Below, piece by piece: positions 16,572-24,720 of a DNA stretch of 32,549 nucleotides (positions within the stretch are counted from its first letter, which is position 1; every line of letters begins with the position of its first letter). A model generated the notes under the pieces. The model did not search any database. It was not told the origin of the DNA and saw only the letters and a program-made list of their open reading frames with translations. The position numbers were made by a program, and so were the translations under genes. Source of the stretch: a bacterium (GTDB lineage: Bacteria; UBP14; UBA6098; B30-G16); contig JAUWMV010000025.1 of the NCBI GenBank assembly GCA_030613005.1, positions 1 to 32,549 of the forward strand, read 5' to 3'.

Positions 16572-17611
16572 ACACCCCAACATTCAGCAAATCTCCTCTT
16601 TGGCTGCAAAGCGAACCTTCCAATAACGTTGTTTTAGGGATTTTTGGCGAGGCTTTTGCTAATATCGCAGAGCGCAATTTTTCGACAGTTCTAAGCAGAG
16701 ACCAGTCTGATAGAATCTTTAATTCTTTATTAGTTGTTTTGGAGGATCTTGGGTGGCAGGAATCTGATTTCTCACGTATTTCTGAAATAGAGTCGCTTAT
16801 TTGTATGATACAATATGAGAGACAGAATATACCAAGGGAAGTAATTAAAGAACCTATGAATGGATTTCTGGCTATCAGTCCTGATGAATCTAAAACAATA
16901 ATGATAAACTGGATTGATCATATTAAATTTTCCGTTAGGAATAGAAGTATAGATTTTAGTAACATAATCTTCGAACTTGAGAATTTCGATGCAGTATTCG
17001 GGAAAAATTTTCAAAGGTCATGGAAAGATAATATTGGATATTTATCTGCGAATCCTTCAAATAGTGGTGCTGGAGCAATTTTTGGTGGTTTCGTTCATAC
17101 ACCGGGGTTGGTTATGACTGGTCAGTATGGCAGATTGAAAAGGGAACTAAGAGAAAATGGATTTTTGGTCACAGGTATATTTGATGGCGGTGCAGAGGAG
17201 GTTTCTGGATTTTTGCAGGTTGTATTAAGAAATCTAGCTGGCAATAATGTTGAACAACTTGCGGGAAATGTTGAGGCTACTTTAATTGGAATTACAAATA
17301 AAGAAATTGAAGCCAGAGAAATGTTATGGAACAAGTCAAGAACACAAACCGAGGACAAGATATCTCGGTCTGTGGGAATAATTACCCATGCAAAGCTTAT
17401 TGAATCATGGGAAATTTCCACTCTTTTGTCTGCGATACGTCTTGGGGTCTCTCTCGAAATTTTCCCTATGTCTTTCCAAACTGTGGACGATGTATTAATA
17501 ACATCTCGGGACGCACATTTGGCGTTCCAAATTGAAGAAAAAGCTAACTATGGTAAAGCAATTCCTCAAAGAAGGATAGAGTTATTATCAAAAAAACTAT
17601 GGTTTTCTTGA
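16568..17611 (+). CDS. McsB-like phosphagen-kinase-fold protein, catalytic residues degenerate
   Basis: 347 residues, collinear with McsB protein arginine kinase: YLSANPSN matches YLTSCPTN, DKISRSVGII matches the D(R/K)xYRSYGxL segment, and LLSAIRLGVSLEI matches the LSxxRLGxxLG segment. The residues that bind ATP and perform catalysis in the family are missing. SSRIRLARN after VVL is GIFGEAFAN (24-32). NEEDH is NWIDH (114-118), losing the catalytic Glu. The active-site Cys of SCPTN is N162. The Arg of GTGLRAS is lost (GAGAIFGG, 167-174), and GEGSEA is DGGAEE. Length and fold motifs are otherwise kept and there are no stops, so it is probably an expressed pseudokinase. It might bind phosphoarginine or McsA rather than phosphorylate. 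Confidence 0.85.
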   Translation: MNTPTFSKSPLWLQSEPSNNVVLGIFGEAFANIAERNFSTVLSRDQSDRIFNSLLVVLEDLGWQESDFSRISEIESLICMIQYERQNIPREVIKEPMNGFLAISPDESKTIMINWIDHIKFSVRNRSIDFSNIIFELENFDAVFGKNFQRSWKDNIGYLSANPSNSGAGAIFGGFVHTPGLVMTGQYGRLKRELRENGFLVTGIFDGGAEEVSGFLQVVLRNLAGNNVEQLAGNVEATLIGITNKEIEAREMLWNKSRTQTEDKISRSVGIITHAKLIESWEISTLLSAIRLGVSLEIFPMSFQTVDDVLITSRDAHLAFQIEEKANYGKAIPQRRIELLSKKLWFS

Positions 17612-17635
17612 CTTCATTAAATTTTTTGTTAGATT
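17608..17635 (+). promoter_or_regulatory. sigma70-type promoter for divIVA
   Basis: TTGACT (17608-17613), 16 nt, TAGATT (17630-17635). It overlaps the stop codon of the McsB-like gene and lies about 30 nt before the divIVA start. It would let divIVA be made independently of the upstream stress-type operon. Confidence 0.45.
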
Positions 17636-17662
17636 AAAGAACTTAGTCATCTGGAGGAAAAA

Positions 17663-18250
17663 ATGGCTTTTAAATTCTCACCACTTCAAGTGCGTAATCA
17701 AGAATTTGCTAAAAGCATGAGAGGATACCGTCCAGATGAAGTAAAGCAATTTCTTACACAGGTTGCAGATTTTATCAATGAACTACTTCAAGAGGAACGC
17801 TCACTTAAGAATGAGGTAGAAACACTAACAAGACGAACAATAGAACTTGAGCGAAACGCCAACGCAATTAAGGAAATGATCGATGAAAGAGCTCAGAAGC
17901 TTATGAACTCAGCAAGGCAACAAGCTGAAAAACTTCTGATCGAAGCAGAAAGAGAAAGAGAAAAAATCCTTAAGGAGGTGGGTTTAAATTCCGAAAAGAA
18001 ACGTGAAGAGCTTTATGAGCTTACTGGAATCTACGAGGCATATAAACGTCAATTGCTTTACGTGCTGGAGGGTGTTTTCAATTCCGTTAAAAAGTTTGAG
18101 GAGTCGGTAGAGAATAGAACTGCTCAATCTGCAGTAGAAAAAATTGGCCCAAAAATTGGTATCCTTCAACCAATAAATCCCATTACAGCTATTAGAAATA
18201 CTGTGCACAGACGCAGAAGAGCTTTCTTTCTAAAACCTCAAGAAGAATAA
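17663..18250 (+). CDS. divIVA: DivIVA-domain protein
   Basis: 195 residues. The N-terminal lipid-binding DivIVA segment is clear: FSPLQVRNQEFAKSMRGYRP, then DEVKQFLTQVADFI. A long coiled coil runs from about 38 to 140 (many E/K/R/A heptads with QAEKLLIEAERERE). The tail is basic (HRRRRAFF). DivIVA family proteins sit at curved or polar membranes and organise division, growth or chromosome anchoring. In Gram-negative-like bacteria the role is less certain. GGAGG precedes the ATG by the usual distance. Its neighbours are metabolic and do not narrow the function. Confidence 0.9.
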   Translation: MAFKFSPLQVRNQEFAKSMRGYRPDEVKQFLTQVADFINELLQEERSLKNEVETLTRRTIELERNANAIKEMIDERAQKLMNSARQQAEKLLIEAEREREKILKEVGLNSEKKREELYELTGIYEAYKRQLLYVLEGVFNSVKKFEESVENRTAQSAVEKIGPKIGILQPINPITAIRNTVHRRRRAFFLKPQEE

Positions 18251-18301
18251 TCAAATAAATTATATTTTAATACTTTCTCAAAAAGATATTCTGGAGGAGT
18301 T

Positions 18302-19141
18302 ATGCTCGAAATTAGAAACCAATTGAACCAAGCTATTCCTGCAATACGTGAATTTTACAAAGGAACACCTCGCATTGGAATTATCTTAGGTACCGGACTT
18401 GGAAGAATAGCTGAATCGATTGAAGTTCAGGTGGAAATTCCTTATTCCGAAATTCCTCATTTTGTTATTCCTACCGTTGAATTTCATACCGGTGAATTAA
18501 TTTTTGGTAATCTTAACAATGTTCATGTTATGGCAATGAAAGGTAGATTTCACACTTACGAGGGTTGGTCGATGCAGGAAATAACTTTCCCGGTTCGAGT
18601 AATGAAAGCTCTTGGGGTGGAAGTAGTGATCGTATCTAATGCTGCAGGTGGATTAAATCCTCAGTTTAGAAATGGCGATATTATGCTTATAACCGATCAC
18701 ATAAACCTTCTTGGAGATAATCCTCTTATAGGATTTAACGATGATGAGCTTGGATTAAGATTTCCGGATATGTGTGATTGTTATCCTAGGATTTTAAGAG
18801 ATTTGGCAGAAGAAACAGCATTAGAACAGAATTCAAGAATCGTTCATGGTGTTTATGTTGCGGTTCAGGGACCAAATCTTGAAACTGCTGCTGAATATAG
18901 ATATTTACGATCGATTGGCGCTGATGCAGTTGGGATGTCGACTGTACCAGAGGTCGTCGTTGCTATTCACTCGGGTATGAAGGTCCTTGGATTCTCGATT
19001 ATTACCGACATGGGATTACCAGATGCACTTACACCTTGCACTCTCGAGGATATTATATCTATCGCAAATGCTGCTGACGATAGGATGGCTAAATTAATTT
19101 TTGCATTAGCTCCCAAACTCGAAAAAGAGATTTATTCTTAA
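18302..19141 (+). CDS. punA: Purine nucleoside phosphorylase (type I, trimeric class)
   Basis: 279 residues. It matches the PNP/MTAP family that splits inosine or guanosine with phosphate: GIILGTGLGRIAESI (22-36), the phosphate- and substrate-binding stretch MKGRFHTYEGW, NAAGGLNP, and the signature GPNLETAAEYRYLRSIGADA followed by VGMSTVPEV. The Asn-type purine site (SIITDMG, with ALTPCTLED next) is characteristic of the hypoxanthine/guanine-accepting class. A GGAGGAG site lies immediately upstream of the ATG. The 51-nt gap from divIVA suggests readthrough. Confidence 0.95.
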   Translation: MLEIRNQLNQAIPAIREFYKGTPRIGIILGTGLGRIAESIEVQVEIPYSEIPHFVIPTVEFHTGELIFGNLNNVHVMAMKGRFHTYEGWSMQEITFPVRVMKALGVEVVIVSNAAGGLNPQFRNGDIMLITDHINLLGDNPLIGFNDDELGLRFPDMCDCYPRILRDLAEETALEQNSRIVHGVYVAVQGPNLETAAEYRYLRSIGADAVGMSTVPEVVVAIHSGMKVLGFSIITDMGLPDALTPCTLEDIISIANAADDRMAKLIFALAPKLEKEIYS

Positions 19142-19165
19142 TAATTTTTTTTTATTCTTTTTTAC

Positions 19166-19194
19166 TTGAATTTAAGACATTATGTTACTATAAT
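19166..19194 (+). promoter_or_regulatory. Strong sigma70-type promoter before the secreted duplicated-repeat protein
   Basis: TTGAAT (19166-19171), 17-nt spacer, perfect TATAAT (19189-19194). Initiation is near 19201, about 24 nt before the ATG at 19225, leaving AGGGGG as the RBS. Confidence 0.65.
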
Positions 19195-19224
19195 GATAAT
19201 AAGACTTAAAATTAGGGGGCTATT

Positions 19225-20610
19225 ATGAAATTGTGTTTTAAGGCTTTTCTTCTTATGCTAACGTTGTTCTTGCTGTTTAATCTAGCTTTTTGCCAGTGGT
19301 CTCTTCCTTTGTCGGCAAATTTAGGGCTCATGATGCAAAATGTAACAATAGGAACAAATTCCTTAGCAAATGATGGATTGGATACATTCGATGTTATAAC
19401 ACCTCCACCTGGTCCGGGTTCAATTGTCTGTTATTTTGTCTGTTCGAGTTGTCCACCTGGAATTAAGCTTAAAACCGATATAAAAGCAATTGCTGATACA
19501 GTAGTCTGGCAATTCGGTTGCATTGGAGTTACTATTCCAAGTATTCAATTTAATTGGCGCACAGACAGTTTGCCAAGGTCTCTGGGAATAATTCAATTTG
19601 ACACGACAGCTGCATTCACCTCGCCAATAAACATATACTCAATGCGTTCAATCAGTGTAAACACATCGGTTGCGTTAAGAGAACAAGCTTACTTTCGATT
19701 CATAGATACTACATCGACCGTTACTGCGGATACAATACCACCCTATGCAATCAATTTTTCACCGGAATGCGGGGACACCAATGTACCTGTTAGTCTGGAT
19801 TCAGTGCATTTTGATGTTCTCGACGACGGTAGCAGTATCGATACAATTTTGGTTGTGTTTAATGGCATAAATATAACATCTTCTTTGTTATTAACTCCGA
19901 TTACTGACGGTTTTCATGTAAGCTTTGCTTGCACAATTGCTCTCACACATGATCGATGGTATGGTCTTATAATTATAGCTGACGATAGCGTAGGCAATGG
20001 ATTAGTCGATACGTGCCGTTGGAGAACTGAAATTGCAGATTCAGTACCACCTTATACTATCAATTTTTCACCGGAATGCGGGGACACCAATGTGCCTGTT
20101 AGTCTGGATACAGCACATTTTGAAGTTCTCGATGACAGTAGTGGTATCTATACAATTGATGTTTGGTTTGATGACATAGATATAATGTCTTCTTTGCTGT
20201 TAACTCCGATTACTGACGGTTTTCATGTAAAATTTGCTATCCCAATTGCTCTCGAACATAATCAATTGTATGATCTTATAATTATATCGGTCGATAGCAC
20301 AGGCAATGCATTATTCGATACGTGCCGTTGGAGAACCGCAGATTCGTCGCTGATTAAAGAACATATTATTCATATCCCAAAAACGCTGACTATCGAGATA
20401 AATCCCAATCCATTTAACAGATCGTGCAGGATAGTTTCTCATGGTGCCGATTTGATTAAAATTGTTGACATTTATGGCAGAATAGTTTCAGAATTTAAGG
20501 GTGAGAATTTTGTTTGGGAACCTAAGGAAAATGTTTCATCAGGTATTTATTTTGTGAGTGCTTCAGTTAAAGGTGAAATTATTAATAAAAGTATATTTTT
20601 TGTGAAATAG
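19225..20610 (+). CDS. Secreted protein with two Ig-like repeats and C-terminal sorting-type domain
   Basis: 461 residues. Signal peptide MKLCFKAFLLMLTLFLLFNLAFC. An N-terminal unassigned domain (about 25-165) has paired cysteines (CYFVCSSCPPG). Two near-identical 103-residue repeats follow (about 168-270 and 271-373), each opening PPY(A/T)INFSPECGDTNVPVSLD and closing DTCRWRT, with one Cys near each end that may form a disulfide. They resemble the Big/Ig-like modules (PxxxxxSP...) of bacterial surface proteins. The tail INPNPFNRSCRI...SSGIYFVSASV...KSIFFVK is of the same sorting/FlgD-Ig type as in the 6931 and 30973 genes. The function is unknown; it is probably cell-surface or secreted. Confidence 0.85.
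   Translation: MKLCFKAFLLMLTLFLLFNLAFCQWSLPLSANLGLMMQNVTIGTNSLANDGLDTFDVITPPPGPGSIVCYFVCSSCPPGIKLKTDIKAIADTVVWQFGCIGVTIPSIQFNWRTDSLPRSLGIIQFDTTAAFTSPINIYSMRSISVNTSVALREQAYFRFIDTTSTVTADTIPPYAINFSPECGDTNVPVSLDSVHFDVLDDGSSIDTILVVFNGINITSSLLLTPITDGFHVSFACTIALTHDRWYGLIIIADDSVGNGLVDTCRWRTEIADSVPPYTINFSPECGDTNVPVSLDTAHFEVLDDSSGIYTIDVWFDDIDIMSSLLLTPITDGFHVKFAIPIALEHNQLYDLIIISVDSTGNALFDTCRWRTADSSLIKEHIIHIPKTLTIEINPNPFNRSCRIVSHGADLIKIVDIYGRIVSEFKGENFVWEPKENVSSGIYFVSASVKGEIINKSIFFVK
19726..20343 (+). repeat. 309-bp tandem duplication inside a secreted-protein gene
   Basis: Two in-frame units of 309 bp (19726-20034, 20035-20343). Long stretches are identical, for example from 19761 and 20070 (ACCGGAATGCGGGGACACCA...), and the ends (ACGTGCCGTTGGAGAAC) match. 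The difference pattern suggests a fairly recent duplication. Confidence 0.9.
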
Positions 20611-20666
20611 AAATCAGTCTGAGATTTGATTCAACTTGGCATTCAGTATTATAGAGGAGAATTATA

Positions 20667-22397
20667 TTGAGGATTGTTCGAGTGGGAATGGGACAATTTG
20701 ATCCGTTTGTTAGTGATTTCGAAGGTAATTGTGAGAAAATTATTGAGTTAGTTTGTGAAGCAGTTAAAATCAAATGTGATATATTGATGTTGCCTGAGTT
20801 GGCTATTTGTGGATATCCACCAGAAGATTTGCTTTTTAGGCTCGACTTTTTGAAGGAATCCAAACGAGCAGTTTTGAAAATCGCAGAATCCACCCGAGAA
20901 ATGAAAATAATCCTTGTTGTTGGCTACCCAGAATTTGCCGATAAAACATACAACTCCGCTGCCTTGATTTTCGGTGGTAAAATTCAACACAGCTACCGAA
21001 AAATTTTCCTATCTGAATATAGTATTTTTGATGAAAAAAGGTATTTCACACCCGGAAAAAGTGTCACTATCTATGAAACTCACGATCTTGTATTTGGGAT
21101 TGGCATTTGCGAAGATATTTGGCATTCATCGAGTTCCATCCCGGTAAAGTTGTGTTCCGAAGACTGCGAATTGCTTTTAAATATAAACGCTTCACCGTAT
21201 TACAATGGTAAGGAGAAATTTATTGAAAATTCGATCTCGACAATAGCAATCGATAATAAAGTCTCGATTGCATATCTGAATTGTGTCGGCGGACAGGATG
21301 AACTAGTATTTGATGGGCAATCCTTTGCAGTTGATACTGACGGAAATATTCTTGCCAGAGCATCAGCGTTTGAGGAGCAATTATTTATTGTGGATTTTAA
21401 TCTTGAAGCGAGTAAACGAAAAAGTCTTAACGAATATCAGGAAAAGGAGACCAAATATAGAACCAAAGAGGAATTGTCTACATCGATTGTAAATATTCCA
21501 CTATCGATAAACAAAGATAAACCTTATTGCGAGAACATAATAATCCCGATATTAGGAGAACATGAAACAATATGGAAAGCTCTAACGACAGGATTGAAGG
21601 GTTACGTTTGGAAAAACGGTTTTAAAGAGGTTATTTTGGGTCTTTCAGGCGGTATCGATTCTGCAGTTGTTGCAGCTATTGCATCAGATGCGATCGGTGC
21701 AGAAAATGTAAATGTTGTTTTCATGCCCACAAAATTCTCGTCTAATGAAAGCTATGAAAACAGTGAAAAAATCGCAAAAAACCTTGGTATAAATTATAAA
21801 GTTATTGAAATCGAACAGCTTTTTAAGAAGTATATTGAATATCTAACACCGCATTTTGCTGGGAAACCATTCGATATAACCGAGGAGAACATTCAGGCGA
21901 GGATTCGAGGGAACGTCTTAATGGCTTTGTCAAACAAGTTTGGTTATCTCGTTTTAGCAGCAGGTAATAAGAGCGAATCGAGAGTTGGATATGCCACGCT
22001 GTATGGCGATATGGTGGGTGGTTTCGCAGTTTTAAAGGATGTATCCAAAACGCTTGTCTGGGAACTTGCTCGATGGAGAAATAAAAAAGAAAATCGAGAA
22101 TTAATTCCGCAAAGCGTAATAGAACGTCTGCCTACTGCTGAGCTTAATGTCAATCAATTGGACACCGATGATCTTCCACCGTATCACATTCTTGACAAAA
22201 TACTTAAATTTTATGTCGATGATGAAATGTCGTTAAACGATATAGCAAAAGAAACCAAATTAAATAGTGAAACTATCTATAAGGTCTCTCGAATGGTGAA
22301 TCGTTCAGAATTCAAACGTCGTCAAGCTTCACCGGGAATATTAATTACATCTCGATCAATATGTAAAGGATACAAAATGCCTATAACAAGAAAGTAA
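20667..22397 (+). CDS. nadE: Glutamine-dependent NAD+ synthetase
   Basis: 576 residues in two domains. The N-terminal carbon-nitrogen hydrolase (about 1-245) has the Glu-Lys-Cys triad E44 (LPELAICGYPPEDLL), K112 (YRKIFLSEY) and C148 (GICEDIW), and makes ammonia from glutamine. The C-terminal synthetase has the ATP-pyrophosphatase P-loop SGGIDSA (327-333) and GNKSE...GYATLYGDMVGGFAVLKDV, and amidates deamido-NAD. The start is TTG at 20667 with GAGGAG eight bases upstream; the next ATG would delete the first beta-strand. A possible promoter (TTGATT, 15 nt, TATTAT) lies in the 56-nt gap before it. Confidence 0.96.
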   Translation: MRIVRVGMGQFDPFVSDFEGNCEKIIELVCEAVKIKCDILMLPELAICGYPPEDLLFRLDFLKESKRAVLKIAESTREMKIILVVGYPEFADKTYNSAALIFGGKIQHSYRKIFLSEYSIFDEKRYFTPGKSVTIYETHDLVFGIGICEDIWHSSSSIPVKLCSEDCELLLNINASPYYNGKEKFIENSISTIAIDNKVSIAYLNCVGGQDELVFDGQSFAVDTDGNILARASAFEEQLFIVDFNLEASKRKSLNEYQEKETKYRTKEELSTSIVNIPLSINKDKPYCENIIIPILGEHETIWKALTTGLKGYVWKNGFKEVILGLSGGIDSAVVAAIASDAIGAENVNVVFMPTKFSSNESYENSEKIAKNLGINYKVIEIEQLFKKYIEYLTPHFAGKPFDITEENIQARIRGNVLMALSNKFGYLVLAAGNKSESRVGYATLYGDMVGGFAVLKDVSKTLVWELARWRNKKENRELIPQSVIERLPTAELNVNQLDTDDLPPYHILDKILKFYVDDEMSLNDIAKETKLNSETIYKVSRMVNRSEFKRRQASPGILITSRSICKGYKMPITRK

Positions 22398-22559
22398 TTT
22401 TTTTATACTATGTGTAAATTTCCTATCAGTTCTGAACTTCAATAAGATTATATGTTTCTTAAATGTTTTATATCCTATAAGGTATAATGTTTTTTCAAAT
22501 AGCTATCAATTCTAACTCATTGAAACTCAAAAAGAATAGAAGCACATTTAATTCGTTAC

Positions 22560-22588
22560 TTGAAATATACTTTACTGCTCTATATTTT
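22560..22588 (+). promoter_or_regulatory. Possible promoter for the permease-EIIA gene
   Basis: TTGAAA (22560-22565) followed by TATATT (22581-22586, 15 nt) or TATTTT (22583-22588, 17 nt). The remaining 22398-22559 holds only AT-rich sequence and an imperfect palindrome around 22470-22490. Confidence 0.35.
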
Positions 22589-22608
22589 GTTAATTCTTGA
22601 GGAATGCA

Positions 22609-24474
22609 ATGAAAATGGAAAAAAAGCTGGGTGCGTTAGATGTATTTAGTATCGGTGCTGGAGCAATGATAAGTTCCGGTATTTTTATTCTTCCTGCGAT
22701 TGCTTACCAAAATGCGGGCAATGGCATTCTCATTGCTTATTTTCTCGCAGGAATATTAATGCTTCCTGCTCTGTTTTCTAAGTTGGAATTGGTTACTGCA
22801 ATCCCGAAAGCAGGTGGAACATATTTCTATATTGAAAGAATTCTCGGAACGCCTTATGGCACTATTGCGGGATTTGCAAATTGGTTTTCAATTAGTCTGA
22901 AAGGTGCTTTTGCTCTTATTGGAATAGGTATATTTGCAACTCTGATAGGACCTGAACTTAGCGTGTGGCATATTAAATCTATAGCTATTGGTGCATGTAT
23001 CTTCTTTACATTATTAAATTTATTCAGTGTAAAAACCTCAGGAAATGTACAAATTGTACTCGTAGGCTTTCTTATTCTTATTATGTCGGGCTATATTATT
23101 TACGGATACAGGTACGTGGATTTCTCACACTTTCAGGGAATGACTCATTTCGAATGGGATAAAATATTAAGCACAACAGGAATGGTGTTTATTTCTTATG
23201 GAGGAATTACCAAAATAGCAAGCGTCGCGGAAGAGATTAAGGACGTGCAAAAGAATTTAGTAAAGGGTATGATATCTGCGTTTGTTGTAGTGCAAATCCT
23301 TTACTTGCTTACAATCTTCGTTTTAATCGGTGTCATGCCAAAAGGTGAATTACAAAATTCCCTCACTCCGATTTCGGATTCTGCGGCTATTTTTTCTGGC
23401 TTGACTGGTTTAATAATTTTGAGTATAGCTGCTATGATTGCATATATAACAACAGCCAATGCAGGAATTTTGTCCGCATCTAGAGAGCCGATGGCAATGA
23501 GTCGCGATAGCATTCTACCACCTTTTTTTAGTAAAATATCATTAAAAAGAAAAACCCCGTATTGGTCAATATTATTCACTGGTCTGTTTATGATCCTTGT
23601 TATTACAGTTTTAGATATTAAGAATTTGGCAAAGGTTGCATCTCTATTTATGATATTTTTATTTGCTATGGTGAATTTTGCATTAATTGTGATTCGCGTA
23701 TCAAAGATTGCGAATTATAAACCTTCTTTCAAAGCTCCTCTATTCCCTGTTTTACAAATTATAGGAATTTTAGCATATATCTTGTTAATAATTGAAATGG
23801 GTGCATTTATAATATTATTTGCATCTTTATTCGTCTTAGCTGCTCTTGCTTGGTATTTTTTATATGTCAAAAAACGTGTAACAAGAAAATCTGCATTAGT
23901 TCATACAGTCCAAAAACTGCTCACTAAAGATTTAGCAGATGATACACTCGAATTGGAAGAAGAGCTGCTGGATATATTGATTGAGAGAAACGAGATTATT
24001 GAGGATCGTTTTGATAAACTCATTCGAAAAGCAGTAATTCTCGATTTAGAGCACTCGATAACAAAAGAGGAACTATTCTCTCTGTTGTCGATTGAAGTAG
24101 AGAAGAAGTTGGATATACCTGCCAAGGAGGTTCTGAAAAAGTTACAAGAGAGAGAGGAAATCTCTTCAACTTTGCTTTATTCGGGGATTGCTATGCCCCA
24201 TGCGATTCCTCACATTGTTATTGCTGGAAGTCACAAATTTGATGTTTTTATTGTAAGAAACAAACAAGGAATTTTATGGAATGATAAAAACGAAATGGTT
24301 TACACTGCTTTCTGTTTAATTAGCACAAAGGATGAGCAACATTTTCATCTGAAATCGCTAATGGCAATTGCTCAGATTATTCAGAATGAAAATTTCAACA
24401 AAGAATGGATGAAAGCCAGGGATGTCACTGATTTACGCTCTATTCTTTTATTAGCTAATCGAAAGAGAGAGTAG
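22609..24474 (+). CDS. APC-family amino acid permease fused to a PTS EIIA domain
   Basis: About 621 residues from ATG 22609 (GAGGA just upstream). The first 420 residues hold about 12 hydrophobic segments and the APC opening LGALDVFSIGAGAMISSGIF, with SREPMAMSRDSILPPFFSKI and the sequence after it typical of amino-acid/polyamine permeases. After a charged linker (ELEEELLDILIERNEII) comes an EIIA-2 (fructose/nitrogen-type) domain from about 473 to 621, with the phosphorylatable His H531 in SGIAMPHAIPH. EIIA domains on permeases are thought to gate transport by PTS phosphorylation state. No EI or HPr gene is in the window. Its TAG stop is the TAG of the palindromic repeat that begins at 24471. 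Confidence 0.9.
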   Translation: MKMEKKLGALDVFSIGAGAMISSGIFILPAIAYQNAGNGILIAYFLAGILMLPALFSKLELVTAIPKAGGTYFYIERILGTPYGTIAGFANWFSISLKGAFALIGIGIFATLIGPELSVWHIKSIAIGACIFFTLLNLFSVKTSGNVQIVLVGFLILIMSGYIIYGYRYVDFSHFQGMTHFEWDKILSTTGMVFISYGGITKIASVAEEIKDVQKNLVKGMISAFVVVQILYLLTIFVLIGVMPKGELQNSLTPISDSAAIFSGLTGLIILSIAAMIAYITTANAGILSASREPMAMSRDSILPPFFSKISLKRKTPYWSILFTGLFMILVITVLDIKNLAKVASLFMIFLFAMVNFALIVIRVSKIANYKPSFKAPLFPVLQIIGILAYILLIIEMGAFIILFASLFVLAALAWYFLYVKKRVTRKSALVHTVQKLLTKDLADDTLELEEELLDILIERNEIIEDRFDKLIRKAVILDLEHSITKEELFSLLSIEVEKKLDIPAKEVLKKLQEREEISSTLLYSGIAMPHAIPHIVIAGSHKFDVFIVRNKQGILWNDKNEMVYTAFCLISTKDEQHFHLKSLMAIAQIIQNENFNKEWMKARDVTDLRSILLLANRKRE

Positions 24475-24531
24475 GAGTGTGGTTCCCACGCCCTATTTTT
24501 CTATATTTGGGGGCGGGGTGACCCCACCCTT
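24471..24531 (+). repeat. Two-hairpin palindromic module, copy A
   Basis: First hairpin AGGAGTGTGG-TTC-CCACGCCCT (24473-24494, one mismatch and G-T pairs), spacer ATTTTTCTATAT, second hairpin GGGCGGGG-TGA-CCCCACCC (24511-24529, one mismatch). It aligns base for base with 24611-24671. The permease stop codon TAG (24472-24474) is part of the repeat. The T5 after the first hairpin makes it look like an intrinsic terminator. Confidence 0.85.
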
Positions 24532-24610
24532 ACAAATGTGTATTGTCTGATTGTGTTTATTAGTTCCCATTGCGAATGACACGGTTGAAGATACATGTTT
24601 CATTGGTTAT

Positions 24611-24671
24611 GTAGGGGCGTGGTTTCCACGCCCTATTTTTCTATATGTATGGGCGTAGTTTCTACGCCCTT
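24611..24671 (+). repeat. Two-hairpin palindromic module, copy B
   Basis: GGGCGTGG-TTT-CCACGCCC (24615-24633), spacer TATTTTTCTATATGTAT, then GGGCGTAG-TTT-CTACGCCC (24651-24669). Both stems are perfect. It has the same length and spacing as copy A, 140 bp upstream. The intervening 24532-24610 and following 24672-24718 hold no recognisable feature. Confidence 0.9.
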
Positions 24672-24720
24672 CTGGAAGATTTCGATCGTATATTTATTTC
24701 GAGATAGGATGAGAATGAGT

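Noticed and set aside
19142-19165. Terminator after purine nucleoside phosphorylase
   Set aside because: There are long T runs but only a very weak AAGA/TCTT stem before them, so it is not supported.
22470-22495. Imperfect palindrome TTATATCCT/AGGTATAA before the permease
   Set aside because: It needs a bulge and is AT-rich; there is no sign of conservation within the window.
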